Positions 9,851-23,371 of a DNA stretch of 64,000 nucleotides are shown piece by piece (within the stretch, counting starts at the first letter, position 1; each line of letters begins with the position of its first letter). The stretch covers positions 1,238,561 to 1,302,560 of the forward strand of contig SCFE01000036.1 of NCBI GenBank assembly GCA_004352715.1, given 5' to 3'. The position numbers were made by a program, and so were the translations under genes. The notes under the pieces are model-generated. The model searched no databases. It saw only the letters and a list, made by a program, of their open reading frames with translations, and was not told the DNA's origin. Origin of the DNA: Hofstenia miamia (lineage: Eukaryota; Xenacoelomorpha; Acoela).

Positions 9851-11184
9851 AGAATGAGAATCACTTATTTTTCTGTAGGGTTATTGAGCATGAAATCAAA
9901 TGTTGGGACAGAGGGAGTATTGCACAATTTGTTAACACTATTCGTTAAATTTGACATTATTCACCAATATTATTTATTCTTAGCCCTAGTTATACTGGGA
10001 TTTTTTCAATATCTGTAATGGTTTCCCAAAATAATTTTTCAACATTTATAACTCAAGAACTAATGAAGATATTTAAAATCGGAAAACAACACAGGATAGA
10101 GAATTATGTCATCTTTCTTTTTCGACTAAATTTCGCGATCTAGTGCTGTTATGCCTAAATCGGGACAACTTCTGACTTTGCACACAGCGCACCTGGACGG
10201 GACCTCACACAATTTTTCTTCAGAAAATAAAATATTTGAGGGTCGTTGTTGGTCCTGCAGACATAAGTCCTCCTCATTATCTGAACACTTGGTTTGGATA
10301 AACTTTGAATATTTCTACAAATTAAAAAAATCATGTACTTCAGGCACAAGAACAAGGTTTAGCACAAATCTTCATCATTGCATGAGAGGCCCAACCAAAT
10401 TAATGGGTCTATAGTAAATTCTTTAAATATTTCTTAACAGGTTTGGATAAGATTGCTTAAAATGTAGACAAATCGCTTTGTTACTTAAAACTAACTCTAA
10501 TAGAAATAGAGTTAGGGGATCATGCTGATGAACTATTTCTTGACCAATTCTGTATGTAATAAGAATCTCAAATCAAGGTCATATTATGCAGTTGCTTAAA
10601 AAATTCATTTCATTTTCGAAAAGAATGAAAACCAGCATTTAAATCTATATTTACGCTCTCTCTCTTTTGGCTTGCACTTTCATCTATGGATCCACCAATA
10701 TCAAAACCCTATCTTCTTGTGCTATATGTTCTACGACTTTAAAACTGGATTGAATGCCACTGAATCAACATGACAGATTTGCCTGGTTGTCTCTGCTTAA
10801 CATAGCTTAAGTGTCAAACAAACTCGATAGATTCCATTGTTACAAAGAAGTAGGATCTGTACGTAAATGTGATGTGCAGGCGATCGTGGTGTGCAGCAGA
10901 TAATGGCCGAAAACCACTGTGAAGTCTGAATTTCATCCCAAGAATGCGATACCGTCGGTTTATTGGGACAGTAAGTTGTGATCTCCTTTAAGCTGCTTCC
11001 ATCCACAAATTTTCTGAACAACCGAATGTTATTTTATTGCTACTGATAATTCACATGTTACTGCTGTGAATTTGCCTGATGATTGCTTTACTATTTTATA
11101 TTTACTTTACTTCTTCACAGAAATGTTGTAAAATGTTTTCGCACTTAGCACTTTCTAGGGAGTAGATCCAAAGGGGGATTAGGA
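9851..11184. other. no recognisable gene
   Basis: Ordinary AT-rich sequence with normal CpG frequency. An 87-codon frame at 10151-10414 has no familiar motif. Nothing else is supported. Confidence 0.4.
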
Positions 11185-11496
11185 GTGAAATTATCCCAAA
11201 CTTTCTTGAAAATACGCAGCATGATGCAAACTGTTAATAAGGTTTGCAAATGCTTTTGCCAATATTTACCGGCTACTAATTGTTTTTTCCATTACAGAAA
11301 AAACCTAATTATAAAGACCTGCACCACTAAATGGGTTGAAAAACAATATGCACTTGAAATCATTAACCTTCTTTATCCAGCTATTCTCAGGACATTTGAA
11401 GAGTATTCTCACTATCACAAAGAATTGTGGGTGCTCTCCATCTCTTTTACACTTGCAACATCATTTTGTATTTTCAATAACATTTTAGGTTGCTGA
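11185..11496 (+). pseudogene. hAT-like transposase fragment (ZMYM1/THAP12-type)
   Basis: A 103-codon open frame contains 'CTTKWVEKQYALEIINLLYP' followed by 'ILRTFEEY'. This resembles the block C.TRWVER..A...-F.ELYPAV..TLEE of hAT-derived proteins of the ZMYM1/THAP12 kind. Only this block is recognisable: there is no DNA-binding domain, no DDE residues and no C-terminal dimerisation motif. The identification rests on one motif and is tentative. Confidence 0.45.
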
Positions 11497-12137
11497 AGTT
11501 TCCTTTTCATATGTAAGAAGTACTTTCATTTGTCCATTACTTAACCACTCTATAGTGAAAATGAATGAACACAGGAAGAAATGTTTGGTATAAAGTGATT
11601 CTAAGCACACTCACTAAGTGTGGACTTCAAATGATTCATACCTGATTTGTCATCTCCTCATGCCATTCAGAATTGAAGTAGAACAATGGAATGTATTTTA
11701 GCAGTGGGAAACAAATTGAGGGAAACAAGATGAACACAAGACCTTTTGTTAATGAAAACTTTTCCCTATTGTTTTTAAATTTTGCATATTTCTTCTGTTT
11801 TCCCAGTTACTATTTGCAAGTGTGAATGCAGCATAAGAGCCTTATGGCTTCTAAATAGGCATTTGCATTCAAAGATGGGGTAATAAGAATTTACAGGTAC
11901 TCACTACACTGTTGTTATCCAATGAGACTACTAGGACTGTAGAGAGAAAGTTATTTGTGGTTTGCAGTCAAAGTACACAGAAACTGTTTATGGAAATCAT
12001 TCTTTGCAATTGAAACTTATTATATAGTTTTGTTTTTGCCTTATCAAATTTTTCTTTGTTTACCCATTACATATTAACAATTTGGCTAAGGAAATTTAGG
12101 CAGATATACTATAGTAAATAGGAATTTGTGGTCATAG

Positions 12138-12262
12138 ATAAATTTTGATGAAATAGTTCGTTACTAGATGGTGTACAATAGAATCACTTCATTACCATAT
12201 ATTAAATAGCCATAGGTGTTATGAGAACTTCAATGTGTCCCATTGGGACGCCCTTGCACTGG
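12138..12262 (+). repeat. short dispersed repeat copy A (~110-125 bp)
   Basis: Shares long blocks with the reverse complement of 43823-43930: 'actagatgg', 'aatcacttcatt' and 'gtgtcccattgg'. The 43.8-kb copy is missing from the otherwise homologous sequence near 57.5 kb, which shows that this is a mobile unit. No ORF is present. This copy abuts the truncated gypsy remnant. Confidence 0.6.
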
Positions 12263-12273
12263 TATCTTACTAC

Positions 12274-13200
12274 TTACAGGACTGTTTGGCATATTGGATA
12301 ATGAAATATGGTCTCAATGCAGTACTCCTCTCTAATAGCTTTGCCAATGCTGATGGTATCAAAATTAAATATGAATGAATTGTTCTTTAATACTGATTTC
12401 AAATGATCAATTTGTTCTAAAATTAGATGAGGATGTGTAGTTGTATTAATTTCTGGAATTGTAGTGTTGTTGTTTTTATTATCTAGTATTTCCAATGATA
12501 ATAAAAGTTTTGGTTTGCTTTTTATTATGTTAATAATTGGTTATAAAAAAATTTGTATATTTGATGATGTGATGGTAACCAAATTATGACTTTTATTCAA
12601 AATAGCAGTGGTGACTTTATAATCATGGCTTTTTAATATGGAAGCAATAATGACAACTTTTTTGGAATTCAATCCCTGCTGATTGTCAATGATAATATCA
12701 GAGTGAATTGGGGTTTTCAACTCCAAAGTGATAAACTGCCAACAAAAATGTTTGGGATGTAGTAAAATGGATTGTTGGTTAACAGCTTATAAATGTGTGG
12801 TAATATTATTGTTCCTCAGATTGATAGTTAGTGTTTTATCCTGAAAATTAATTAAGCAACTGTATTTTTCTAGGAAATCCTTGCCAAGGATTAACTCATA
12901 AGGAAGTGCATGGTTTGTTGTGTCAACAATAAGCATGTCATGCATGAACTTATTGTTAGCAATTGTGAAATCTAGTGAGTTGATTAACCCTTTACTATCA
13001 AGGAAATTGCTGGAAGCATTGATGAGGCAGTGGTTGTGGGATTCAATATCATGTCTTGTGATGCTTGATTAAATTAGTGCACATATCTGAAATAATAGAA
13101 ACAGATGCACCAGTGTCTACAGTTGCCTGGACAATGACTCTTTTAATAGTAATAGGTATGGTTTTTCTATTTAATGTTTTTGTTACTAGGATATGATGTG
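12274..13200 (-). pseudogene. decayed Ty3/gypsy pol: protease to start of RT
   Basis: On the minus strand the order is: protease active site 'ATVDTGASVSIIS' (about 13087-13130, DTG intact); protease C-terminal part 'VDTTNHALPYELILGKDFLE' (about 12880-12950); then a linker and 'HPHLILEQIDHLKSVL' with 'ISIGKAIREEY' at 12274-12430. Each block aligns with the gypsy element at 29.0-29.9 kb (VDTGAA, 'DLILGNDFLE', 'HPHLNQQERKSLISVL', 'ISVGQAIGEEH'), so the two belong to one lineage. It stops at the first RT residues, truncated by the repeat at 12.14-12.26 kb. Many stops are present, and the region is almost free of CpG. Confidence 0.85.
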
Positions 13201-15070
13201 CTCAGCTGAGAGTTGGTGCTCTCATTCATTTAAATCAACTTTGTCCTCCATGTTGGAATAATAGATGTTGCTATCATCTGTGTAATAGCATCCTTGATCA
13301 ACAACCAAATGTATTGTTTTAGTGCGGTTGGGACTATTATGCCCTTTTGTCCACAGTTCTTGCAGAAAATTGTTCAAATTTATTGCCTAAGGTGATTTAT
13401 CTGAATTTGTTTGTTCTTGTTTACTTTTAGAATCAGTATTTGTAAATGAAGGTTTTATAGAAAGTTTGGTTGTCTTAGATGTAAAAGAAGACACAGTATT
13501 GCCAATTTTAATTTGGTTTGATATTTTGGAATAATTGTCAACTTGGAGTTTAGCCTCAATGGCTTTCTTAATGAAGGTTGGCAGTTTTTCTTCAAAACAG
13601 CATTTTTGTTCAAATCAGCATCAAATTGATAATGACATACCATATGTGATGTGAGTGAACAAATCATGTGAAGAATACTCTTTTGAGGTTCTACTGAGCC
13701 TATAGAGTTGTTTGACTTGCAAGATATATTATTCTATATTGTTGTCTTTCTTGTACATAGTGTTATTCAAAAGTATCTTATAATAATTGCACAAAGTGTG
13801 TGCATAGAAATGAGCATAAAAGTTTTGAATGAGTAAACTTGTCTGACTTTATTCAGATATCTAGTGTGAGATAGTAGTTGCATGCTTTCCAGATGAGAAA
13901 GCTGGAAAATTGAGCAAGTGCATGTTTCTAGCCTGCACATTGTACTATTAAATTTTTTGGTATGAAAAGAATCATTCTTTGAAAGTTGGAGTGGTTCTGT
14001 CAGCCTTTCCAGACAATTTTCATAGTGACATGCAATTATAAGATTGTCATTGATAGCTGATACCAGTAGTTTAGAGGGAAAGGTTTTTTATTTTGCATTG
14101 GATTTTCTAAATTTTGTAATTTATCATTAATTGAATTAAGTTTGTTATTTAATTGTTGAATTATAGGATTCAGGAAATGACCCTGTTTTGGTAAGCTGTT
14201 GTCAATGGTAATAGGCATCAAATGAGAAAAATAATTTTTACAAGTGGTAGAGGACTGATGTACACAATGTCCTAAATTTTTTACATTTGGATCAGTATTT
14301 TATCTTAGGAGTTGCTACATACTGATATAATTGCAAACTAGTTAACTGTGTTCTAGTTTCTTCTGTTTCTTTTTATAATGCTGCATTTTCTGCTTCCTGA
14401 GAAATTAGTTTTCCCATGATTTGTATATTTTGAATGTTACACTAATAAACTTGCTTCAATAAATTTACCTTTAATAATTTGAATTATTTGTGATTCACTG
14501 TTTCAATCTCTTTTTGGAGATTACTGTTCTTTTCTTCTAATTTGTGGAACTTAAGAAGGATTGCATGGTTGTCCTTCTTTAGTTGGTTGTGATTGGTTTC
14601 TATGTCAATTTTTTTTGGTTAAGTGAATTAATTTCATCACAAAGGGATTGGTTTAGTTTATGGATTTAATCAATCTGTAAATTAATTTTCAAGGAATATG
14701 TTTTACTTGAGGAGTTCTTCTAAAGTACATTCATCTTCAGATGCTGGTGGAGACTGACTGGCTTTTTCAGGAGACAATTTTGATTTCTGACTTCTTGTAT
14801 TCTAATTCTTTGAAATTAGGACAAGTTTGACTGATGAACTTAATTTACTGGTCTAATCATAACTAAGTAGGCTAATTAGGGCTTACTACAATTCTAAAAA
14901 ATATTTTCTGACTTCTTGAGAGCACATTGAGAAATGATAGTTCCACCTGCAGCCCAATGGCAGAATGATTTTATCTTTTCTTAATAGGGTTCAACATCTT
15001 CTTGTCAGTTAATTAAGAGCTTCCACTGACAGTGGTATAGTTAATTATGAAACAATACATGTACTCACAG
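13201..15070 (-). pseudogene. decayed gypsy gag and leader region
   Basis: This lies between the protease remnant and the primer-binding site at 15071-15087, so by position it is gag plus leader. Short minus-strand frames (13455-13667, 14036-14221) survive. One is Asn/Gln/Leu-rich with heptad-like spacing ('IIQQLNNKLNSINDKLQNLE'), suggesting a coiled coil. No intact CCHC knuckle is left. Assignment is mainly by context. Confidence 0.55.
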
Positions 15071-15087
15071 TCCTATCATGGTTGCCA
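15071..15087 (-). other. primer-binding site of decayed gypsy element (tRNA-Arg type)
   Basis: The reverse complement reads TGGCAACCATGATAGGA, directly after a CA dinucleotide that would end the 5' LTR. The gypsy element at 27254 has TGGCGACCATGACAGGA in the same place. The two differ by CG to CA and by C to T. Both fit the 3' end of an arthropod-type tRNA-Arg. Hence the 5' LTR of the decayed element should start at 15088 and run rightward. Confidence 0.7.
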
Positions 15088-17200
15088 TGTGGCATTGGTG
15101 ACAAATCAGCATGCATTCCTACTTTTCTATCTTATTGAGAGTTTTGAGCTGATGCATGGATTGACTGATGCTACAAATAATTAACTAACTCCCCCTGCTA
15201 TTATAACCTTTCCTAATAAAAGTTAAAATAAACAGGAGATTGTGTTAGGGAAGAGTGGTCACACTCAGCTTACCTGATATAGATAACCTTTTAGAAGAGT
15301 CACATAAAACTAGAGCCCTAATTAGATTAAGAGTAATGAATCCCTAACTCTTAGGCACAAGTGGTAAACCTAAGTGCTAAATAAAATAAGCTATGCTCAG
15401 TGAATTCCTCACCCAGCACAATTTATGTGAAAGCATTAAGAACAATTTTAATAATGAATTACAAGCATTACAAACACCCTAGCTGTATACCTAACCTAAG
15501 TTAAAGGATAGACCAGTCAACTTGTCCACCATCTAGGTGCCCCTTAACTACACAGTTGAAAACTAGAAAAACATAATTTAATAAAAGTAAAAACTGGAGA
15601 AAATTAAAGTACAACAAATTTACTGAGAATAAATTGATAAATAAATAAAATAAACAATACTCAGATATATATATATATATAAAATTAACCAGCATCTTTA
15701 AACAAAAGCATACTGTGAAAATATAGGCAAATATGTGGATGGTACAAAATCAGGTTTCACTTCAAATTTACCATGTACCAAAATTAGCAGAAATTCAAAG
15801 TAAAATAAAAATAGCAACTTTTTACTTTGTCAAATTACAATTAGAAATAATTTGTAATAATAAAATTAAAATTGTAATTAAATGAAATAATGAAAGTTCT
15901 AAGCATGTGGAATGTCATTATGAAACATTATTTTATATTTATTACATTATTTAGGATAGATGCAAGCTTAAACCACTTAGATTATTGGGATTAGTAATAT
16001 TCCCAGCATCACAATTGATGTTGCAAATTAAGCCATCTTTCACTCTAGGTTAAATTTGTAGGAGTTTTTATTTGGTTACACTTTCATCATACTTTGCATA
16101 TAATGAACTTAGCAAGAATACATGTTAGAGCTAATTCATGTATGTTTATATGTAATAGTAATCTGTTGTGAATGGTGGAATAAACTATTTGAATGAATAA
16201 ATAATATTCTATATTTTTTTTGATATATACTTTTAACATCCCTAAAAGTTGTTACTAATGTAATTGAAGTTGTTACTAAATTTTAAGAATCATTTGTTTC
16301 ATTTTCACTTCTTGGCTAAGTGAGTAAGTTTAAGCTTTTACTTAAGCTGTTAACTTGTTTCAATTTAATTAGTAAAATTCATGATGTTAAAATGTTATTG
16401 ACCACAGTTCTGAGAACATATGAAATTATTGTTTTTCTTTAATAAATTAGATCAACAGCAAACATCCTAAAAAATATTACTAAGGTGTTATCAAATTTAG
16501 AAATGACTTCTATCATTAAGTACAATAAATAACAAATCCACCTACACAATAGTTGGTATTATCAAAGTTAAGCAAATGGAATAAAATTTAGTCACAAAAC
16601 AAATTTACTAATCAGTAACAAACCAACTGATGATAAAGTTATATCAAAATACATCAACAACCTCTCCTGCAGCAGCCATCCTTGTGAAACATGTTGCAAC
16701 AGAAGACAACAAATGAAACCTAAATAAATAGCTTTCAAGTAGAATGAGCAAAAATTCTAGAACTGAACCATGATGATGGTAATGTTAACAATCATATTGT
16801 ATACACATTGGCTAAAAATGACTCCTTCATCTACTGCCCCATAAATAGGATAAAGCACAATGAGCACATCTAGTTTTATAATGTGAATGAGCCATTTCAC
16901 AAATTTTACTACAGTACAAACCCAGTACCTGCCAACCACCACCATCAATGTGAAGGCATTACATTAATTGTTTGCTAATGTTGAGTTTTGCATACATAAA
17001 ACCTAGTTTACTTTAACATTTTGTTTACTTTGTATGATACAAAACCTTGACAATTTGCAATTTTTATATGGTCACTCAACTGGGCTCAGAAACATAGGAA
17101 AGTTTACTGTTTACAGTTTTAATAACTATAAGTTATCAATTCATACTAAAAGCATTTAATTATCTACATTAACTCTCCTTAGGTTTATCCTGAAGAGCAG
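15088..17200. other. probable 5' LTR of decayed gypsy, then unassigned CpG-poor DNA
   Basis: By the position of the primer site, an LTR begins at 15088 (minus orientation), but I cannot fix its other end because no second copy is visible. The rest is AT-rich with essentially no CpG. A (TA)n run lies at 15667-15681. Open frames of about 60 codons show no motif. Confidence 0.35.
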
Positions 17201-17201
17201 T

Positions 17202-18583
17202 GTTTAAGAAGCAAACAATCAATTTTACAACAATTCTCTTTATTTAATTACTTAGTGAATAGCTTTTGTAAACAACAGAATTAAAAACAACAAAAAAGAT
17301 GCATTTATTTCAGATATAGGCATTGCTGCATTTATGAATAAATTATTAGTTGTCAATTGTTGGCAACCTTGTATCCATTTCAGATTACTACCACTACATA
17401 TAATTCACATAATTTTGCACAACAACAAAGTTGTTTACAATTATATGCAATGGTGAAATCAAGATGCACTTTAATTCTGGAAACACTCCTATGCTTATCA
17501 ATTTGCCTTTCTGATTTACAGGCATAAGGCCCTTTTGGAACCATTACAGTTTTGATGCCAGGAATAAGGTTTTGCATTTATCTCAGTTGTCAAACACAGT
17601 TTAAGCATGTGTATATTTAAAATAAACAACAAAATAAGAGTATTTATAAAAAGGTAGATCATAACTTGTATAACTAATACCATTCACTTTTGAGTGATCA
17701 TAATAATCAACTAAATTGTACTGTATAGCAATTACTAGATTTAAAAATATGTACATTTTCAAAGCACTTGAAATACCTTAGCAAGTTTAAGGAGTAATTT
17801 AAAATCAAATTCTTCTAATAGCAGAAAAGTAAAATGAGGAAAATTTATAAATTATATAAAATTGATAAGAGTGTGGATAACCCAACTTTCCTNGTTTAAG
17901 AAGCAAACAATCAATTTTACAACAATTCTTTTATTTAATTACTTAGTGAATAGCTTTTGTAAACAACAGAATTAAAAACAACAAAAAAGATGCATTTATT
18001 TCAGATATAGGCATTGCTGCATTTATGAATAAATTATTAGTTGTCAATTGTTGGCAACCTTGTATCCATTTCAGATTACTACCACTACATATAATTCACA
18101 TAATTTTGCACAACAACAAAGTTGTTTACAATTATATGCAATGGTGAAATCAAGATGCACTTTAATTCTGGAAACACTCCTATGCTTATCAATTTGCCTT
18201 TCTGATTTACAGGCATAAGGCCCTTTTGGAACCATTACAGTTTTGATGCCAGGAATAAGGTTTTGCATTTATCTCAGTTGTCAAACACAGTTTAAGCATG
18301 TGTATATTTAAAATAAACAACAAAATAAGAGTATTTATAAAAAGGTAGATCATAACTTGTATAACTAATACCATTCACTTTTGAGTGATCATAATAATCA
18401 ACTAAATTGTACTGTATAGCAATTACTAGATTTAAAAATATGTACATTTTCAAAGCACTTGAAATACCTTAGCAAGTTTAAGGAGTAATTTAAAATCAAA
18501 TTCTTCTAATAGCAGAAAAGTAAAATGAGGAAAATTTATAAATTATATAAAATTGATAAGAGTGTGGATAACCCAACTTTCCT
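17202..18583. other. assembly duplication around a single N at 17893
   Basis: 17202-17892 (691 bp) and 17894-18583 (690 bp) are identical except for a 1-bp difference ('attctcttta' versus 'attctttta'), and one N separates them. This is the pattern of two contig ends joined without merging their overlap. Count this sequence once. It has no recognisable gene; the repeated 65-codon minus frame (17380-17577 and 18071-18268) has no motif I know. Confidence 0.85.
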
Positions 18584-20480
18584 ATTCCTTTTCCTGTTGA
18601 TGGGTAGCAAATTTCAAGCAAAATGGGAAATTTTTAGCTTAAACATTTCTTTAGTATTAGTTCAATGCAATAAAATATTTTATGAAAAGTGTAATCATAT
18701 TAGAAAGTTTGGGAGAACCTTTTTGTTAAATATCAAATTGTAAGTGTCCATTTCAAATTCAATTTTAGTACTGGGTATTAATTGGCACAATTAGTTTGAA
18801 ATTTAATTCTTTCCAAATGTTCCTCACTCCCACTACATATATCCTGTTAGTTTTACTCTTGCTTACTAAAATTTTATTCACACTCAATGAGTGACTAAAC
18901 AAATTTGATTGTTTTATATTTTTGATATTTGAGCTCAAAAATCATTTTCAGGCCAAGCCACTGCTTTCAATACATGCTCTAATTGTCTTAGATTGATCAA
19001 TTTAATAGATATATGCATTGATATCTATGCACATGCATGTACCAAAGACATACTAAATCACTAGGGCATAACACCAACTGTTGAGTAAGAAAATAATGTG
19101 TGGTCTGAGTTCATGTTAAAACAGGTAAAAGAAATGGCACTCATTATTCTATTGCTACCCATTTGGCCTAGTTGGTAATTACATACAATGGTAAGGAAAC
19201 TTAGTGTTGGGTTATGTAAATCAAATTTTGATTCCACTACATCAAAATTCACAGTATATGGATTTCTGTCAAACAAATACATATGTAATAAGTGGATTAA
19301 AGCCCTACCAAATATTCTAACAAAACAACTGACTCAGAATATGTGTGTTTGTGAATTACACTAGCCAACATCTGCAAAGTTCACAAAAGAAAGGTCACTT
19401 ACTACCTGCAGAACCACCATCACTTTTTGGTATGCCTGCCACAATTTCACTGCAAGTATACACCTTTTTGTATAATCATATAAATTATTTGAAGCATTTT
19501 TTATTGTTCAATTATTTAACCTGAGCAAAATTTTCTAAGTTTCTTAAGTTCTCAGAAATTGAGCTTTGGTAAATTCATATACAGCAAATAATTTTTATAA
19601 GAAGTGTGTACAACCTTCCATATCTCAATTGGTAGATCAAAGAGTTATCAAAAAGAAATTGTGGAATTTAATTTTTTTTAATTTGAAAGTTCTCATGAGG
19701 CAATATTGATGAAATATGCAAATTCACATTTTATAAGAATTTCAGATAATGAGGTGTGTTTTGGATTTACTGAAGACAAGTCTTCACCACTCAGTTTAAC
19801 TTACTCTGCAAAGGTAAATCGGAATTTTACTTTCCAATGTTTAAAAGTTCATACCATTGTGTGCATCAGATAAATTTTCAGATTTCAATGTTCTTTGTTC
19901 AGGTGGTCCCAATTAGATGCATTTTTTAATAAACTTTTGTGGGCAAATTCAGCTGTTACTAAAGATTTACATTTTATATGCAAAAGAATTATCTCACAAT
20001 TACCAGATGGTAGGGGCTGTGGCAAAAAATTTTGATTAATGATTCACTATAATTTGTTACTTTATATTTGTTGGTGTGATTTTGTATTTGATCTAAATTC
20101 ATAATATATCATGTACCCCTAGCAGATCAATTAACTGAAGAACAGGTAATTGTTCTTGAACAGCCACTTCTATTGAATGGAACTAGTTTTGTAGTAGAAT
20201 ATTCTACTAGAATGCTAAAATTTTCTCTTAAGATTTTCATTCATAGCCAGAAAACTTATGGTGTGCTTAGAAGTATGCTAATCATTACATTTATATAAAT
20301 AAATGTTTTTTAATCCCTAATCAAAATTTTGAACTAGGGGAAAATCCAAAATTGTAATGTAATGATTAGCTATACTGGTCCTACCTAATCTGAAAATACT
20401 TATAAGCAAGTTAGTTTCAGCAAAATATGTTGGGTCATTAAACAAATGCAAAAGAGCATGTAAACTTATTATTAATTCCA
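18584..20480. other. CpG-poor DNA, nothing recognised
   Basis: AT-rich with only one CpG noticed (near 19817). No frame above 75 codons and no family motif. Confidence 0.4.
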
Positions 20481-20504
20481 GACCTGAAAATCAGAGACAA
20501 TGCA

Positions 20505-21530
20505 TAATTATTGTTGATGAAATTGACATTCAGCCTTCTCATAATTATGTTGGAGACAATGGGTTAGGTAATGCATTTCCACATATTTGTTGATTTAATG
20601 CTGATTATAAAAATGGCATGTATTTTTGAAAATAATTATATTCTTGATAAATATGAGATGGCTATTCTATTGATGATCCTGTAATGTTGGCAAAAACAGT
20701 TCTTTGTATAATGGTGTCTTTTATAAGCAGCAGAGGTGCATTTATTGGTAGACTCATTCCAGTATTAAATAACACAGGTTATTTTCAATATCACCCAATT
20801 TTGATGTTATTAAGATTGTTAATGACAATAGAGGAACTGTTTTTTCAGTCTCAACACACAATTTAAGGTTAAATAGAAAATGTTTTGCATTTTTTGCCAG
20901 TTCTCCTGAATCTCCTTGGTCTTCCTTTAATCCTGTTAATGAGAACAAGTAATTGTTCACCTGCTTTGATCTATTTATTCAACAATTCTTGGAATAATTG
21001 GTTAAATGAGCCAACAAACACTCTTGAAGTTAATTTCAAAGTGTGTTTTCAACATTTTTCAAATGAATTAAATGCAATTATGAATGAATTTTATAGCATT
21101 AATTACTTCAAATTTCTTATCATTCATCAAAATGTATTAAATTTATACAAATGCTTAAAGGGTAGGCATGTTCATGGTAAATAGGATGACCTTAAGGAAG
21201 TTCTCAATGCAGATGCCAGTAATAATTATATTATTCATCAGACATCTTTGAAATTCAAAGATCTCAATCCAAAGCCTTTGAAAAGGCAAAATGTTCAACT
21301 ATCATTAGCTGTGTTTAACAGTAAAACAGTTGCTGCTTTGTGACAAGATGGATTAAATGAAATCATGGAATTCTATCAGATGTGGACAATCTTGAATGTT
21401 AAATCTGAAAAGGCAAGCATGTGATTTAATGACAAGTGGGGAGCAGTCTGAACCTCTAATGATGATAGACTAGAATTTTTGCAGGATTTAGGAAATACTG
21501 CTATAGCAACACAAAATTCTTCACATTATC
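20505..21530 (+). pseudogene. P-element/THAP9-type transposase remnant
   Basis: Broken frames on the plus strand follow the order of a P-element transposase. 'IIVDEIDIQPSHNYVGDNGLG' (about 20508) is the catalytic DE(M/I)..(K/Q)P block. 'LAKTVLCIMVSFI' with 'AFIGRLIPVLNNTGYFQY' follows (20684-20800), then 'NRGTVFSVSTHNLRLNRK', the D-x-LR-x-N-x-K nucleotide-binding/catalytic region, here with H in place of D. 'LIYLFNNSWNNWLNEPT' matches the DPVHL-KNIRNNWL block, and 'NPKPLKRQNVQLSLAVFNSKTVAAL' and 'MWTILNVKS' match the C-terminal core. At least three internal TGA codons and several frameshifts kill it. The THAP DNA-binding domain is not visible. Family assignment rests on block order and looks secure to me. 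Confidence 0.75.
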
Positions 21531-23371
21531 ATTGTTTTACACAGTTAGACCCTTAAAATTAGTGCAATAGTTTTCATTTTATTTGAAATTTTAATATTTG
21601 AGAAATTTTATGCCTATTCTGATTCTCTAACTATTGCACAAAATAAGGACCCAATTAATGCAATTTGGCACAGCCTACATGGAGTTTGAGATCTAGCAGT
21701 TTTCATATTAACTAAGTGCAATTTTTCTTATGTTTTGTTATCAAAATTTCAATTGGATCATTTCAAAAGAGAGTTTGGTAGCATTCAGCAAATGAGTGGG
21801 GTTTGTATTTTATAGACATCTCTCAAATCTTATCAAGTGTAAAGGTTCTATGATTCACCTTGCTATCAAAATTGGATATTTCTATTAATGAAGTATTTAA
21901 AGATGTTTCATTAAAATGTGATTCTCCACCACATATGGAAATCATTGAAACAATATTTGATGATGAAAATTACTGCTTAACTAAGCAAGAACTTTCAATG
22001 CTTCTGTAAATTGTTAAATATATATCTTTTAAGGTAACACTTTAGTACCTTCATTTTGTATTGTTTTATGTTTAGTAAAATTTTGCATAAGACCCAGACA
22101 AAATTGGAGAAATCTCCCATTTCACAGAATTTTTGTCTAATGATAATTTATGAATTCCAACATTGAATCTGCTTTCTTTTACACAATGCTGCTATATTTA
22201 TTTTAAGTGATGCAGACCACACTGCTATACCTGCTGCAAAAAAGGCTTTAATTTAATATATGAGTCTAATTTTTTTGAATTCTCTTCAACACAAGAAGTT
22301 ATAAATTGACTTTTCAATGTAATTTTAAAGGTGAAGTGTCCTGTTTTAATAATTCTTCATATCCAAGTTGTTCAAATCAAGAGAGCAAGAGACAGAAGAG
22401 AAAATTAAACCCTATTAATTAAATTATTTTCCTCTTATTTTAATTTTCTTATATATTTTGCATATTGATATCAGTCCACACATTTTTTGACCACTCATTT
22501 AACCAAAATTGCATCCTGGTGTATTTAGTATGTCCTTGGTATGTACATATTCATATCAATACCTAAATTAATAACTATTGATGATAACTACTGCATTAAA
22601 TGCTCAATTTACCTCTGTGGAAAGAACCTTGCTAAACCACTGATCAAATGTCATTCCTAAATGTTAAAACAGGCCACCAAAAATTCTTAGTGGATTCAAT
22701 TATTGCCCAAAATCCATCAGTTGCCATCACAGATTGACAATATTTAGAATGGCTTAGAACATTTTTGGGAGATGGACAGAAATATATTGTAATTATCCAA
22801 TTAAATTTCAAACATTCAAAAATTATGTGAAATAAATCAAATTGTGTCATAAAATAGCCAAACTTACTAAATCTTTAATATGAATATGTCAATTTTAATA
22901 GAAAAATTTTCAGCTCTTGATTTGTTGGGGTAGTTTCATAAGGTCATATTTTTAATGTACTCCCTTAGAAATTTTGGCATCCTATAATCTTTCATAACTA
23001 ATTCTTTCATAACATATATGAGAATTATTGGACAGGAATAATTATAGCCTTCTGAGAATAACAATTGTCAAAAATTTTTATATTTAAGTATTGATTAGTA
23101 AGCTTGTCTTCAACCATTTCCCAGTTTTGGCCATAAACCCCTCATTCAACTTTTTCATTAGCTCAATTGCTACTGTCCCATATTTCAAATAGATATTATA
23201 AAAGAATTCATTATGAAAGTATACTAACTTGGGAAATTTACTTAACTTGGTTTAGAGCTTAGGTTTATAAAATGATAATCTTAGACTTGATGTTAGGACT
23301 TAGATTTATAAAACAATGAAGAATTAAGGCTTTTGATTCTGCTTAGGAAGTGTATTTGAGACAATTGCAAG
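21531..23371. other. CpG-poor DNA, possible 3' part of the P-like element
   Basis: No clear frame. Phrases near 21740-22010 may be degraded downstream coding sequence of the P-like transposase, but I cannot support it. Otherwise empty. Confidence 0.3.

Noticed and set aside
16757-16948. 63-codon hydrophobic minus-strand frame as a membrane protein
   Set aside because: Short, AT-rich, no homology cue, and inside decayed CpG-poor DNA.
17380-18268. Tandem duplicated small gene (65 codons, two copies)
   Set aside because: The two copies are the same assembly-duplicated segment around an N, and the frame has no motif.
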